Shown here one piece after another: positions 52,616-62,438 of a stretch of 64,000 bases of DNA (positions are counted from its first letter, which is position 1; the number at the start of each line of letters is the position of its first letter). Under the pieces are notes generated by a model. That model had not been told where the DNA came from, did no database searches, and was given only the letters and a program-made list of their open reading frames with translations. The DNA comes from Chloroflexota bacterium (GTDB lineage Bacteria; Chloroflexota; Anaerolineae; Anaerolineales; Villigracilaceae), in the NCBI GenBank assembly GCA_016234495.1, contig JACRBI010000013.1, forward strand, positions 1-64,000, written 5' to 3'. The translations under genes were made by a program, and so were the position numbers.

Positions 52616-53275
52616 TTACGCGTCCAATGTTACCGAAGTCGGGTTGACTGGCACATTGTTCTTGCGAATTTCATAATGAAGATGCGGGCCGGTGGAGTTT
52701 CCAGTGTTCCCGGATAAGCCAATCGTAGATCCGCTTGTTACGACATCTCCAATGGATACAGGAATGCTGGAAAGATGTGCATAATATGTTCGAAAAGGCC
52801 CGTTCTCCACAATGACCAAATTCCCGTATCCTTGATTATTCCAACCCGCATGGACCACCTTGCCGTCCATGGTAGTCTTTATGGGCGTGCCTACCGGAAT
52901 TCCAAAGTCCAATCCGTTATGACCCGGGTGAAAGTTTTGCGTTAATACTCCGCCGACTGGGCGACCAGACGGTTCAGCTTTTTGTCCCTGGTTAAATAAA
53001 CCGTCGACTGGAAAGGCTCCTGACGGTTCAACCTGTTCCATCTGTCCTTCCACCAATTTTTCGAGCAGGATCATCATCAGCGGCGCCATCATCTCGTTGA
53101 CGCCGGAACTGCCCTGCCCATCAGACGATAATCCATTGCCCGTCAGCATCATGGCAGACAGGATTTCTTTGAAAGAGGAAATGATCTCCGCTGTCGACGA
53201 CTCGGCTGTACCCGGCTGGGAGTTAACTGCTGAAGCGCCATACGCAGAAGGAATTTGGCTGATGTTATTTACCAT
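52616..53275 (-). CDS. M23 (LytM) peptidase linked to flagellar genes
   Basis: 219 residues. The N-terminal half (1-90) is Ser/Gln/Met-rich and resembles a flagellar-type export region; no Sec signal is seen. The peptidase domain has H119-x3-D123, H167 (AHLSS) and H-x-H at 198-200 (GPHLHYE), the complete zinc and catalytic set. It probably cuts peptide cross-links, complementing the lytic transglycosylase at 45390. It heads the minus-strand unit with the PilZ, fliK-like and flhX genes. Confidence 0.92.
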   Translation of the reverse strand: MVNNISQIPSAYGASAVNSQPGTAESSTAEIISSFKEILSAMMLTGNGLSSDGQGSSGVNEMMAPLMMILLEKLVEGQMEQVEPSGAFPVDGLFNQGQKAEPSGRPVGGVLTQNFHPGHNGLDFGIPVGTPIKTTMDGKVVHAGWNNQGYGNLVIVENGPFRTYYAHLSSIPVSIGDVVTSGSTIGLSGNTGNSTGPHLHYEIRKNNVPVNPTSVTLDA

Positions 53276-53668
53276 AGTGCGTCAATTTTATTGGTAATGC
53301 CTGGAAATGGGAGTAAATGCCACATAAAATCGAAGTTATTTGTGCATAAATTGTTTTATCCCATCTTTACGCAATATTCAGAGGGGCTTTATAGGCTATC
53401 TTCCATTAATAAACTATACTCGCCGTAAATTAGTACCTGAAACCATCTACACCGAAAAACACCTGCGATTCTGGATTGTAAATGGCTGGAATCTGTTCAA
53501 TGAACCCGACTTTTTACAGATTCTGGCTGATTGCTTTTAGATGTGATTCTGAGTTTAGACGATTGTATCGGGTAGGGATTTTTATCAAGTTCTGCCAGGT
53601 ATATGCATTTGTAGTGATGCGATTTACTGACAAGGAATCCCGCAATAATAGACCCATTGGTGAATCTA
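53276..53668. promoter_or_regulatory. Divergent intergenic region
   Basis: 393 AT-rich bases between divergent transcription units. They must carry both promoters. A -10-like TATACT lies near 53412 on the plus strand without a good -35, and no sigma-28 match is convincing on either strand. The short ORF within (53340-53540) has no family pattern. Confidence 0.35.
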
Positions 53669-55285
53669 ATGCAACCGGAATTAAAAGTCAGAAAAATTTT
53701 AGGCAAAACATATTTGAACGAGAACCGCCTTGCTGATGCGTTGGATATTTTCAGCAAGATCCTTGTGGATTACCCGGATGACCTAGAGACGATTCAGATC
53801 CTCGGGAATTTTTACCTTGCGAGCGGCGACGGCAAAACTGCAAAAAATATTTATTTGCAGGCTCAAAAGCTGGATCCGGAAAACAAAGCCATTCAACATC
53901 AGATCGGGCTGGCTGAGGAAATAGAAGATGTCGATGGAGTGGAAGAATCCATTCCGACCGATCTTCCGGCCGTGGCTCGTTTGCTTCAGCGGTTAACGGG
54001 CAGTAAACAAGTAATAAGTGAAAATGACGTTATGCGGGCTGCTTTGCTGCTTGAAAAGATCATCACCAGTGACAGTCCGGCGGATTTGGTTTCCAAACAT
54101 TTGGATGAAATTGATGAACTTCTTCCCGCATTGATCGAACTAAATATCAGGCAAGCGCGTGTCGACGGACGCCCCGACCTGGTGGAATCATTGCGCGGAC
54201 TTCAGGTAAACATCGATTATCAGCTGGAGGCCAGAGAGTCTGGCAAGCCTGCTTCCAATAATTCTGATTTGCCGCCGATTCAGTTTGCAGGCAGTATCTT
54301 TTTGCTGCTACCGGATGCGGAGAAAAAGTCGAATCGAATGACGCTGCTCAAATCGGCGCTGGAGTCGTTTGGATGCCGAGTCACTGAAAAGGGGGAGTAT
54401 GTCTCTGGCAGAGACGCCAGACCGGATGTGGTGATTACGAGCAATCCGCACACAAACCCAATGCTCCTTGAAAGCCTATCCGCTTTGTCGGTTGAAGGCG
54501 CGCCGATCATTGTGGATCTGGATACCGATTTTGAGAAACAACCCGCTTCTCATCCTGAATATAATTCCAAAGGATTGGGGAATCAAACGCGAAGCAATGC
54601 CTATACCTCAGCCATTTCGATGGCCCGCATGGTCTCGGCTCCATCCGAGGATCAAGTTGCATCCCTGAAAAATTCGACTGAAAACGCCTGTGTTTTACCC
54701 GACGGCTGGTCACAACAAAACAAGCTGTGGAGTAAAAGCCCCAATCCCCGCAAGACCATAAACATTGGCTGGGCGGGCACAAACGGCCAATTGGAAGACC
54801 TTCTGTTTATTCGGCGTTTTATCGTGCGTGTTGTGCGCGAGTTTTCAAATACGCGGGTTGTCATCATTGGAAATCCACAGGCGTATCGCTTGTTTGAGAA
54901 TCTGCCTGAAAAACGGCGCATGTATTTGCCCGTGGTAGCTCATGAGGAATTTCCATATTTGCTGAGCCAGATTGATATCTTGCTGGTTCCGCTGCGAACC
55001 GTGCCTTTCAATACCTCTCTGCCAGATACCATTTTGATGGAAGCTGGCGCGAGGGGAGTTCCCTGGATCGCATCTCCCATTGCATCATTCCGTCGCTGGC
55101 AGGCTGGAGGAATCATCTCAGAGTCTCTGGACGAGTGGCACCTAAATTTAAGGCATCTGATAATGGATGAAGAATACCGCCGCAGTTTGGGAGAGGCAGG
55201 GAAGCAGGCAGCCAGATCAAGAGAGATGAACAATCTCGGGAAGTTGTGGTTGGAAATTATCAAACAGGTGACAGATACAAAATGA
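53669..55285 (+). CDS. TPR and GT-B glycosyltransferase-like protein
   Basis: About 538 residues. Residues 1-85 hold two TPR units (ILGKTYLNENRLADALDIFS, then ILGNFYLASGDGKTAKNIYL). The C-terminal region, from about 205, looks like a GT4-type GT-B domain: INIGWAGTNGQLEDL, VVIIGNPQAYRLF and the end LPDTILMEAGARGVPWIASP. TPR-glycosyltransferases next to flagellin loci often modify flagellin; that role is inference. The start is uncertain: TTG 53657, GTG 53660 and ATG 53669 are in frame and none has a strong ribosome binding site. Confidence 0.85.
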   Translation: MQPELKVRKILGKTYLNENRLADALDIFSKILVDYPDDLETIQILGNFYLASGDGKTAKNIYLQAQKLDPENKAIQHQIGLAEEIEDVDGVEESIPTDLPAVARLLQRLTGSKQVISENDVMRAALLLEKIITSDSPADLVSKHLDEIDELLPALIELNIRQARVDGRPDLVESLRGLQVNIDYQLEARESGKPASNNSDLPPIQFAGSIFLLLPDAEKKSNRMTLLKSALESFGCRVTEKGEYVSGRDARPDVVITSNPHTNPMLLESLSALSVEGAPIIVDLDTDFEKQPASHPEYNSKGLGNQTRSNAYTSAISMARMVSAPSEDQVASLKNSTENACVLPDGWSQQNKLWSKSPNPRKTINIGWAGTNGQLEDLLFIRRFIVRVVREFSNTRVVIIGNPQAYRLFENLPEKRRMYLPVVAHEEFPYLLSQIDILLVPLRTVPFNTSLPDTILMEAGARGVPWIASPIASFRRWQAGGIISESLDEWHLNLRHLIMDEEYRRSLGEAGKQAARSREMNNLGKLWLEIIKQVTDTK

Positions 55286-55310
55286 TCGCATCTGAAACTG
55301 GAGTAGAAGA

Positions 55311-56378
55311 GTGATCGTTACTTATATTTATTCAAATTGCGCTGACGACCAAATTGGAGTCCAGTTTAGGTGCCGCAATTTGGCAGATGCAATCAATCGG
55401 ACAGGCTTTCACAGGGCAAATTTGCTGGATATAAATTCGTTTATCCGCAACACGCCGGATGTGCAAAAGATTTGCGCCGGGTCCGATATCCTTGTCATTT
55501 ATCGTTATTTATACGGGCCGATCCTGAGTGCTGTGCAATATTGGAAGGCGCGCGATAAAAAAGTAATTGTTGATTTCGACCAGGCCATTAATTATCTGAC
55601 GAAAAACAAGCCCGGATATTCCTTCTGGTTTGATGGAGTACCTTTGGAGGTTGACCCTGCCGAGGAGAATTCCCGTATTGACCCGATCCCGCTCGAGCAG
55701 TTCAAGTGGGGACTTGGCATGGTGGATGCCGCCACAGTGCCGTCTGGCAGGCTCGCGGACGATTGGGCGCAATTTACCGATATATATCAGATACCGGATT
55801 ATATTAACACCTTCCAGTACCCCGGCTTGAACCAGTTCCATGAAGATGAAATATGGATGGGATTGGGAAGCAGTGCAAATAATGACGGCTTTGAACAAAG
55901 CGGTTTGCTCGCTGCAATGGAAGGCATCTGTCAGGAGAATCCGCAGGTAAAACTGGTTATTTGTAACCGTGATAAAGAATCGGTAATGGATATGAAGATT
56001 GCCCCGTCGCAAATGAGGATCTATTCCCCGCGAACATTTGATGAATGGGTGAGCGTTTTACTTAAGCTGGATATTGGTCTTGCCCCGACAAGCGGAGATT
56101 ACGATCTTCGTTTGGGTCCGGGCAGCATGCTTGAATTTATGGTATCCAAAATTCCGGTGATAGCCAGCGAGCCAATAACGTTCCATGATATATCGCAATA
56201 TGCGCGCTTTGTGCAAAACACAAAGGATGAATGGAAAATCGCCATATTGACCACTTTGGATCAGCTCAGCGTTTATCAAAAAAAGGCCGCCGGAGACCCG
56301 TTCTTATTTGCAATAAGCCAGGATGTAAGTGCAAATATTGAAAAGGTGCTTAAGGTGTATGGTTCCATCATCAATTAG
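55311..56378 (+). CDS. Glycosyltransferase-like protein
   Basis: 355 residues, related in pattern to the C-terminal half of the preceding gene. VQFRCRNLADAINRTG and SDILVIYRYLYGPILSAVQY, then KKVIVDFDQAINYLTKN form the N-lobe. LDIGLAPTSGDYDLRLGPGS, then MLEFMVSKIPVIASE forms the C-lobe donor site. The GTG at 55311 has GGAG upstream. The 25-base gap suggests cotranscription. Substrate unknown; flagellin or a surface glycan are the options. Confidence 0.82.
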   Translation: MIVTYIYSNCADDQIGVQFRCRNLADAINRTGFHRANLLDINSFIRNTPDVQKICAGSDILVIYRYLYGPILSAVQYWKARDKKVIVDFDQAINYLTKNKPGYSFWFDGVPLEVDPAEENSRIDPIPLEQFKWGLGMVDAATVPSGRLADDWAQFTDIYQIPDYINTFQYPGLNQFHEDEIWMGLGSSANNDGFEQSGLLAAMEGICQENPQVKLVICNRDKESVMDMKIAPSQMRIYSPRTFDEWVSVLLKLDIGLAPTSGDYDLRLGPGSMLEFMVSKIPVIASEPITFHDISQYARFVQNTKDEWKIAILTTLDQLSVYQKKAAGDPFLFAISQDVSANIEKVLKVYGSIIN

Positions 56379-56398
56379 ATATATAGGATAGGTGCAGC

Positions 56399-57223
56399 AT
56401 GGCAGACTCAAAATTGAACGCTGAAGGATGGGAGGTTGCTCCCCGGGCTCCACATAAAATCAAGCCGGCTGTCTTGATCTCTGTCCCTGCCGGAAATTTT
56501 TTGATGGGTACCAGCGATGAAAATATCAAGCAGTTGCAATTAAAAGAATCGGATTGGGCTTACGAATGGTCAGACAATGACCTGTTTGTAGCCGAACAAC
56601 CCCAGCACCTTGTCACTCTGCCTGCTTTTGAGATCGCCCAGTATCCGATAACAAATCAGGAATATTACACTTTTATCTGGGATCTGGGTCACCGCATCCC
56701 CCGCAACTGGCCAGGATATACCTTCCCTGAAGGGACAGATGATCATCCCGTGGTCGGGATATCCAAATACGACGCGGAAGCTTACATTCAATGGTACAAC
56801 ACTAAGACTGAGATGAATTTCAGACTCCCGACTGAAGCCGAATGGGAGCGGGCTGCGCGCGGAGATGATGGGCGGATCTATCCGTGGGGGAACACGTTTG
56901 ATCCCTGGCGATGTAACACTGCCGAAAGCGTGAAAAAAGGGACTACCTCGGTTGGATTCTATTCCCCCAGCGGAGATAGCACTTGTGGCGCGGCAGATAT
57001 GGTCGGAAATGTTTGGGAATGGACACAGTCGCTATTTATGCCATATCCCTATCGCCCCAATACCAACAGGGAAGAGGTAAAACCAAAAGGGCGTTATGTA
57101 GTACGGGGCGGGGCCTGGTATTACACACGCAAGCTGGCTCGATGTGCGGTGCGGGAAGGGGTGTTGCCTGACCACCTTTCACCTTCCATTGGATTTCGTC
57201 TCGCACGATCTGTTGATGGATAA
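56399..57223 (+). CDS. FGE-sulfatase (SUMF1) domain protein without the catalytic cysteines
   Basis: 274 residues. The fold is clear: VPAGNFLMGT, FRLPTEAEWERAARG (141-155), GNVWEW (203-208), RGGAW (236-240) and IGFRLA at the end. In true formylglycine-generating enzymes two cysteines follow the RGGS motif. Here that stretch is YYTRKLARCAVRE with one cysteine at the later, non-catalytic place. So sulfatase activation is unlikely. The domain is also used for binding and for other oxidations. It is cotranscribed with the glycosyltransferases, so a part in the same modification pathway is possible. Confidence 0.88.
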   Translation: MADSKLNAEGWEVAPRAPHKIKPAVLISVPAGNFLMGTSDENIKQLQLKESDWAYEWSDNDLFVAEQPQHLVTLPAFEIAQYPITNQEYYTFIWDLGHRIPRNWPGYTFPEGTDDHPVVGISKYDAEAYIQWYNTKTEMNFRLPTEAEWERAARGDDGRIYPWGNTFDPWRCNTAESVKKGTTSVGFYSPSGDSTCGAADMVGNVWEWTQSLFMPYPYRPNTNREEVKPKGRYVVRGGAWYYTRKLARCAVREGVLPDHLSPSIGFRLARSVDG

Positions 57224-57331
57224 GATAAATAATAAGGATTTTCGCCTTCATCCGCTAATCTACGCAAATGTTATTAATGGTTTGTGGAGATTGGCGGACT
57301 ATTTTTTGAGTGAGCGAAAATCTTGATAATG

Positions 57332-58963
57332 TTATTCTTCGTTCCGTTTGATGTCGGGTAGGATGATGATGAACTTTGTCCCCTTGTCGGGTTTGGTCTC
57401 AAAGTACATTTCTCCGTGGTGTTCTTTGATCACCTGATAACTGACGTACAACCCCAGCCCCGTGCCTTTGCCAGCCCCTTTTGTGGTGAAGAAGGGCTTG
57501 AAAATTTGTTCCTGATGCTCCGGCAAAATCCCTTTTCCGTTATCGGAAAAAGCAATGCGGTACTCGTTCTTTTCGTAGCGGCTTGAGATTGATATTACTC
57601 CTTTGGACGATTCAATTGCCCCCAGGGCATTATTAATTAAATTGATCCACACGCCAATTAATTGATTTTTGTGGGCGAAAATATTCGGCATTTCCTGATC
57701 CAGCTCGAGCTTGACCGTTATTGAACGGTTTTTGATCTCAAAGTTGACCATTGAGATGGCATTTTGGATTGTGTCATTTAGAGGGATCTCTTCGAATTCT
57801 TCTCGTTTTTCCTTGCGCGCGCTTTCCAACAGCCCGCCTACTATTTTTGCTGCGCGGACACCCGCAGTCTCTATCAGCTTTAGCGCTTCGGTCGTATCTT
57901 CATCCGCATCGGACAGGTCACGCAACAGCAGTTGGGCATTGGCAATAATTGCCGCCAGCGGATTGTTGATTTCGTGCGCAACATTGGCTGCCAACTGTCC
58001 GATGGACGCCATTTTTTCTGATTGAATTAAGCCTGCTTCCAGCACCCATTTTTCGGTGATATCTTCGTCGAAGACGATGGCTCGATTGATCGAGTTTGTA
58101 CTTTCGCGAATAGGGATGGTGGTAATTTCCCAATGGATAAAGGTTTCCTTCGGCCCCCACTCCCTCAAGTTGCGCACAGCAGGTACTCCACTAAAAGCAT
58201 CGGTCACGCGGCAGAGGGCGCATGGGGTGGGGCTTCCGAACAACCTCTCATAACATTTTCCGCCGACAAGTTCGCTGGGCGCTTTTTTAACGCGGTCGCT
58301 GCGGCGGCTGTTAATTGCCAGAATGGTATATGACCTGTCTATAATATAGACACATGTCGGGATATTGTCAAAAAAAGTTCGCAGTGTGTTGCGCGAGTTC
58401 AGGATTTCCCACTGACTTGCCTCAAGATCCGCCTTGCTGACGATCAATTGGCGGTTATGCTCCACGGCAAAGATCGCATTTGCCAGACCCTTCACCATGA
58501 GCTGTAAAAATTTACTGCGCCTCTCATCATCAAAATTAAATAATGGATTGGTAAATATCATCGCGCCCAATAAGGTCTTGTCGATCGTTAGAGGCGCCAG
58601 GAGCATGTTTCGGATCGGCTTTGTAAATGTGTCAAAGATGACAGGGTCAGGCTCAAGCGCAGCGCGATTGTTGTAGTCGACCGTGGAGATGGTCTCCGGC
58701 ATTGCCTTGCAGAGGCTGCTGCCTTTAACTAAAAAGGTGTTCTCGGACCTCCAGGTGCGTTCAGGACCAAGTAATTTTTTTGTTGCGAGATCGGGGTTTT
58801 CGAAATCAAATAGTATGAACAGGGCTTCTTCGGCTTCGACATATTCGCTGATGCTGTTTACGGCGGCAGTTTCAATTATGTTTTGATCGCTTTGTTTGTT
58901 CTCTTCATTTATCAGGGTTTCAAGAAACGTAAGTTCAATTGAATCATATAAAGTCTCTTGCAT
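57332..58963 (-). CDS. Sensor histidine kinase with GAF-like, PAS and HisKA domains
   Basis: About 543 residues, no membrane helix. A GAF-like region (about 25-170) is followed by a PAS domain (about 195-310), HisKA with the phosphorylated His in NVAHEINNPLAAI and the ATPase lobe (INNALGAIES, SDNGKGILPEHQ, GTGLGLYVSYQ). The PAS contains a cysteine cluster (GKCYERLFGSPTPCALC), which might bind metal or sense redox. The ATG at 58963 has GGAG at good spacing; a TTG at 59062 would add 33 residues without a ribosome binding site. The OmpR-type regulator upstream is its likely partner. Confidence 0.9.
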   Translation of the reverse strand: MQETLYDSIELTFLETLINEENKQSDQNIIETAAVNSISEYVEAEEALFILFDFENPDLATKKLLGPERTWRSENTFLVKGSSLCKAMPETISTVDYNNRAALEPDPVIFDTFTKPIRNMLLAPLTIDKTLLGAMIFTNPLFNFDDERRSKFLQLMVKGLANAIFAVEHNRQLIVSKADLEASQWEILNSRNTLRTFFDNIPTCVYIIDRSYTILAINSRRSDRVKKAPSELVGGKCYERLFGSPTPCALCRVTDAFSGVPAVRNLREWGPKETFIHWEITTIPIRESTNSINRAIVFDEDITEKWVLEAGLIQSEKMASIGQLAANVAHEINNPLAAIIANAQLLLRDLSDADEDTTEALKLIETAGVRAAKIVGGLLESARKEKREEFEEIPLNDTIQNAISMVNFEIKNRSITVKLELDQEMPNIFAHKNQLIGVWINLINNALGAIESSKGVISISSRYEKNEYRIAFSDNGKGILPEHQEQIFKPFFTTKGAGKGTGLGLYVSYQVIKEHHGEMYFETKPDKGTKFIIILPDIKRNEE

Positions 58964-59205
58964 TGCAGTCTCCGCGAATAGGGTAGCGTGTAGTTTCAAT
59001 TGAAGTGATTGCAGTTTTGGATTGGTTTCGAAATAAGCCAGCCTGATCTTTGAAAATACCAATGTTGCGCAAGAGGATTGGATGGCAGTGGGTGTTCTTA
59101 ACCACGTCCCTGCCCGAATTGGTTTGAAAGTTAGCGGCGGGGTGCGCGCTGCTTGCTGGTATCCTGGCTTGGGAGAGTTATTGCGTGTTTGAAAACAGAC
59201 GGAGA

Positions 59206-59976
59206 CTACTCATCCGTTTGGATGGTGTATCCATACCCTTGAACGGTTTTTATAAACACCGGGTTCTTTGGGTCCTCTTCAATGCTCTCGCGAATATTTT
59301 TAATGTGTACCCGCACCAGGTCCGCGCTGCCCGTATCGGACGGGTAATCCCACACCTCGTCGAGGAGAAGTGACGGCGAGAAGATCTTGTTCGGGTGAGT
59401 CATCAAATGATACAGCAGGGTGTACTGGACGGGCGTAAGGCGGAACTTGCCCTTCTTTGGGCTGGTGAACACATAAGTGCGCGTGTTTAATGAATATTCG
59501 CCGATGCGAATCACCGGGTCAACTTCTGGTTGGGCGATCGGGCCGGTCTTGCGGTCGGTGCTTGAGGCTTCTGTTCCTGCCTGCTCTGCCTGCTTTGAGT
59601 GGACAGTCCGGCGTAAAATCGCCTTGACGCGCAGGAGAAGCTCATCCAGATTGAAAGGCTTTCCCAAATAATCATCCGCGCCCACGCTCAGACCAACGAT
59701 TTTATCTTCGACTTTGTTCTTTGCTGTTAAGAAAATAATAGGGACTTCTTTAAGGAACGCATCCTCCCTCATTTCCTTGCATACTGTGTAACCATCCATT
59801 CCGGGCATCATCACGTCCAATAAAACGAGGTCTGGCAGTTTGCGCCTGGCAGCCCGCAGGCCGGCCACCCCTGTGTTCGTTACCTGGACGCGGAACTCAT
59901 TCCCACGAAGACACCGTTCGATTGTTCTTGCGACAATGGTATCGTCTTCAATAATTAAAATATTATATGGTTGCAT
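59206..59976 (-). CDS. OmpR-family response regulator
   Basis: 256 residues. The receiver has the acid pair in ILIIEDDTIV, the phosphoacceptor in LVLLDVMMPGMDG and the lysine in YLGKPFN. A linker (about 125-155) leads to the winged-helix domain, RLTPVQYTLLYHLMTHPNKI, then LVRVHIKNIRESIEEDPKNP and GYGYTI. It binds DNA as a dimer. The ATG at 59976 has AGAAGG upstream; 60003 is an alternative. It precedes the kinase gene by 242 bases. Confidence 0.95.
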   Translation of the reverse strand: MQPYNILIIEDDTIVARTIERCLRGNEFRVQVTNTGVAGLRAARRKLPDLVLLDVMMPGMDGYTVCKEMREDAFLKEVPIIFLTAKNKVEDKIVGLSVGADDYLGKPFNLDELLLRVKAILRRTVHSKQAEQAGTEASSTDRKTGPIAQPEVDPVIRIGEYSLNTRTYVFTSPKKGKFRLTPVQYTLLYHLMTHPNKIFSPSLLLDEVWDYPSDTGSADLVRVHIKNIRESIEEDPKNPVFIKTVQGYGYTIQTDE

Positions 59977-60246
59977 AGTTTCTGCCTTCTCAATTTGACA
60001 CATGATACCACAAAGGTTATACGAGGGATGAAGGATGGACTCGATGCAAAAGTAACAGCGTCAAAATTTTTTAGGCGGGTTTGTTCACTTGCTCCGTCCT
60101 CGGATTCGATTCGAACAAGACAAACCCGAACCCCGCCGCCGACCAAGCCAGTATCTTTTAAAATGCTATACCCGTATGCCTGCCCTTGTCAGGATTGTAA
60201 CGAAATTAAAACATGTCTTTTGGAGCGGTTAAGCCTTGGTTTTGCA

Positions 60247-61818
60247 TTATGAAGAAGCCAGCGCGCGCTCCACGCTGCGGACAATTTCTCCGCTGGCGAC
60301 CAGGGTGCGGGATTTTTCCATGAAGCCTGACAGGCTGGTATCCAACTCGATGAACGGGATATGCTCGCGCATCTTTGTGTAGGCGGCGCGTGTGCCCTGT
60401 CCGAGCAGTTTGTCAGCGCCGACGGACTGCCTGCGAAAGTCAACTCCCTGGGCGGCAGACATCAACTCGATGGCCAGGATCCGCTCCACGTTACGGAGAA
60501 TGATCCGCAGTTTGAGTCCAGCCGTCACCCCCATGCTGACATGATCCTCCACATTCGCCGATGTGGGAATCGTATCGACACTGGCAGGGTGCGAAAGAAC
60601 CTTGTTTTCGGTGGCTAGCGCGGCCGCGGTGTATTGCATGATCATGAAGCCTGAGTTCAATCCGCCGTTGGATGTGAGGAAAGCCGGCAATGTGCGCGTG
60701 TTGGAACATTCATCCGTTAAACGCATGGTGCGCCGTTCTGAGATGTTACCCAATTCGCTCACGGCAATGGCCAGATAATCCATGGCAATTGCCAGCGGCT
60801 CGCCGTGAAAATTTCCGCCTGATAAAACCGAAATTTCCCCTGTGGTGTCATCAATGAATATCAGCGGGTTATCCGTGACGGCGTTCAGCTCGATCTCGAA
60901 TACCCAGCGCGAATATGCGATTGCATCGCGCACCGCGCCATGCACCTGCGGGATGCAGCGCAAAGTGTAGGCATCCTGAACGTTGAGTGAACCATGCTCA
61001 CGCGTAAATTGACTGTCCTTCAACAGGTTTCGCAGATATTCGGCACATTCCTTCTGCCGCGGATAAGGCCGCAGGCTGTGAATGCGCTCATCAAAGGCGA
61101 GGTCGGTCCCGTTCAATGCTTCGAGGCTCAGACACCCGGCAATATCCGCAGTCTGGCTGTAGCGTTCGGCACGTAAAGTTTCCAGCACGCCAAGCGCAGT
61201 CATCACCGAAGTCCCGTTTGTCAGCGCAAGCCCCTCCTTCGCCGCCAGCTTGATCGGGGTTAGCCCTGCGCGTTTGAATGCCTCTGCGCCAGATAAAATA
61301 TCGCCCCGAAATTCCACAAGCCCTTCACCGATGATCGGCAGGCTCATGTGCGCGAGCGGAGCGAGGTCGCCGCTTGCGCCCAGCGAGCCTTTTTCAGGAA
61401 TCACGGGATGAATGCCCGCATTTAGCATGTCGATCAATAATTGCAAAGTGGATGGGCGAATGCCTGAATGCCCGCGAGCCAGTGTGTTGGCGCGGATGAG
61501 CATGATGGCGCGCGTCGTGGGAATGTCAAACGCATCGCCAACTCCCACCGCATGGCTCACAAGGATATTGTGCTGGAGCAGTTCCACCTGATCGGCGGGG
61601 ATGATGCGGTCTTTGAACGCGCCGAAGCCGGTGGTAATTCCATAGGCGATGACTCCGCGCTCGAGCAGAGTCTGCACCGCGTCCGCGGCTCTTGCCACCC
61701 GTTGAGAGGCTTCTGCTCCGATTTGAACGCGCGGCGCGTTGGGTTGACCATGCGCCACAACCTGAACCTGATCAAATGTCAGGCTGTTTCCATCAATTTG
61801 AATAATATTATCAGTCAT
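60247..61818 (-). CDS. hutH: Histidine ammonia-lyase
   Basis: 523 residues. Converts L-histidine to urocanate and ammonia. The self-made MIO cofactor motif Ala-Ser-Gly is in GSLGASGDLAPLAHMSLP. YGITTGFGAFKD, NGTSVMTALGVLETLR and FHGEPLAIAMDYLAIA are also typical. The ATG at 61818 (AAAGGGA upstream) gives the family length; an ATG at 61863 would add 15 residues. No other hut gene is near, so it may feed urocanate to genes elsewhere. A tyrosine ammonia-lyase is a less likely reading. Confidence 0.95.
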   Translation of the reverse strand: MTDNIIQIDGNSLTFDQVQVVAHGQPNAPRVQIGAEASQRVARAADAVQTLLERGVIAYGITTGFGAFKDRIIPADQVELLQHNILVSHAVGVGDAFDIPTTRAIMLIRANTLARGHSGIRPSTLQLLIDMLNAGIHPVIPEKGSLGASGDLAPLAHMSLPIIGEGLVEFRGDILSGAEAFKRAGLTPIKLAAKEGLALTNGTSVMTALGVLETLRAERYSQTADIAGCLSLEALNGTDLAFDERIHSLRPYPRQKECAEYLRNLLKDSQFTREHGSLNVQDAYTLRCIPQVHGAVRDAIAYSRWVFEIELNAVTDNPLIFIDDTTGEISVLSGGNFHGEPLAIAMDYLAIAVSELGNISERRTMRLTDECSNTRTLPAFLTSNGGLNSGFMIMQYTAAALATENKVLSHPASVDTIPTSANVEDHVSMGVTAGLKLRIILRNVERILAIELMSAAQGVDFRRQSVGADKLLGQGTRAAYTKMREHIPFIELDTSLSGFMEKSRTLVASGEIVRSVERALASS

Positions 61819-62438
61819 CGGTGATCCCTTTCGCTGGCAGTGTACCATAACAGGCGCGTTCAAATATGTTTACCTCGACAGGCTGCGTGGGGTTGAACCT
61901 GAATACGATCATGCGCGTTGAAGTATCAACGTAATTTGTTCATCAGCGCAATGCTTATTCAAGCAGGAAACCCGCGAATCGTACGAATCGCGAATCATTG
62001 CAAAACGAATCACAGGAACTCGAGTCTCGGTAATTCTGAATCGAATATGTTCGCTCTTTGAATTTTTTAAGATACATATATGCCAATTACCTCACAATGA
62101 CCATTTATGCCCATATATGGGGGGTGCGCAGCGGGGGGCTGGCGCGCTTGGCTGAAACGCCTGTTCTATTCCAGAATGCGATTTTCAATGACCGCGCGAC
62201 GTTTCTTTAACGTAAGCCAACCTTAAAAAAACAAATCTTTTTAACCAACCGTAGGCTTGCCGCCTATTATCTATTGGAAGTATCTGCTAGAATGGGAGCA
62301 CGCTGATATAACGGATGTTTGCCCCACACATCCAAACTCCTGTAAGAAATTTTTACAAATAACATACTGTCACACCCCAAGCCGCGATTATTAGGCGGAC
62401 TATTCAATGCACCCAACAATTCATTCCGAGGAATTATT
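61819..62438. promoter_or_regulatory. Intergenic region upstream of dnaA
   Basis: 620 bases between divergent hutH and dnaA. I see no TTATCCACA-type DnaA boxes on either strand. It holds a CCCATATATGGG palindrome (62110-62121), an extended -10 TGCTAGAAT (62285-62293) as likely dnaA promoter without a clear -35, and an imperfect palindrome TGTAAGAAATTTTTACA (62341-62357) between that promoter and the start codon, perhaps an operator. Confidence 0.45.

Noticed and set aside
53340-53540. 66-codon ORF in the divergent region before the glycosyltransferases
   Set aside because: It lies in an AT-rich promoter region, lacks a convincing start and resembles no protein I know.
56399-57223. Active formylglycine-generating enzyme for sulfatases
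   Set aside because: The two catalytic cysteines after RGGAW are missing and no sulfatase gene is in the window.
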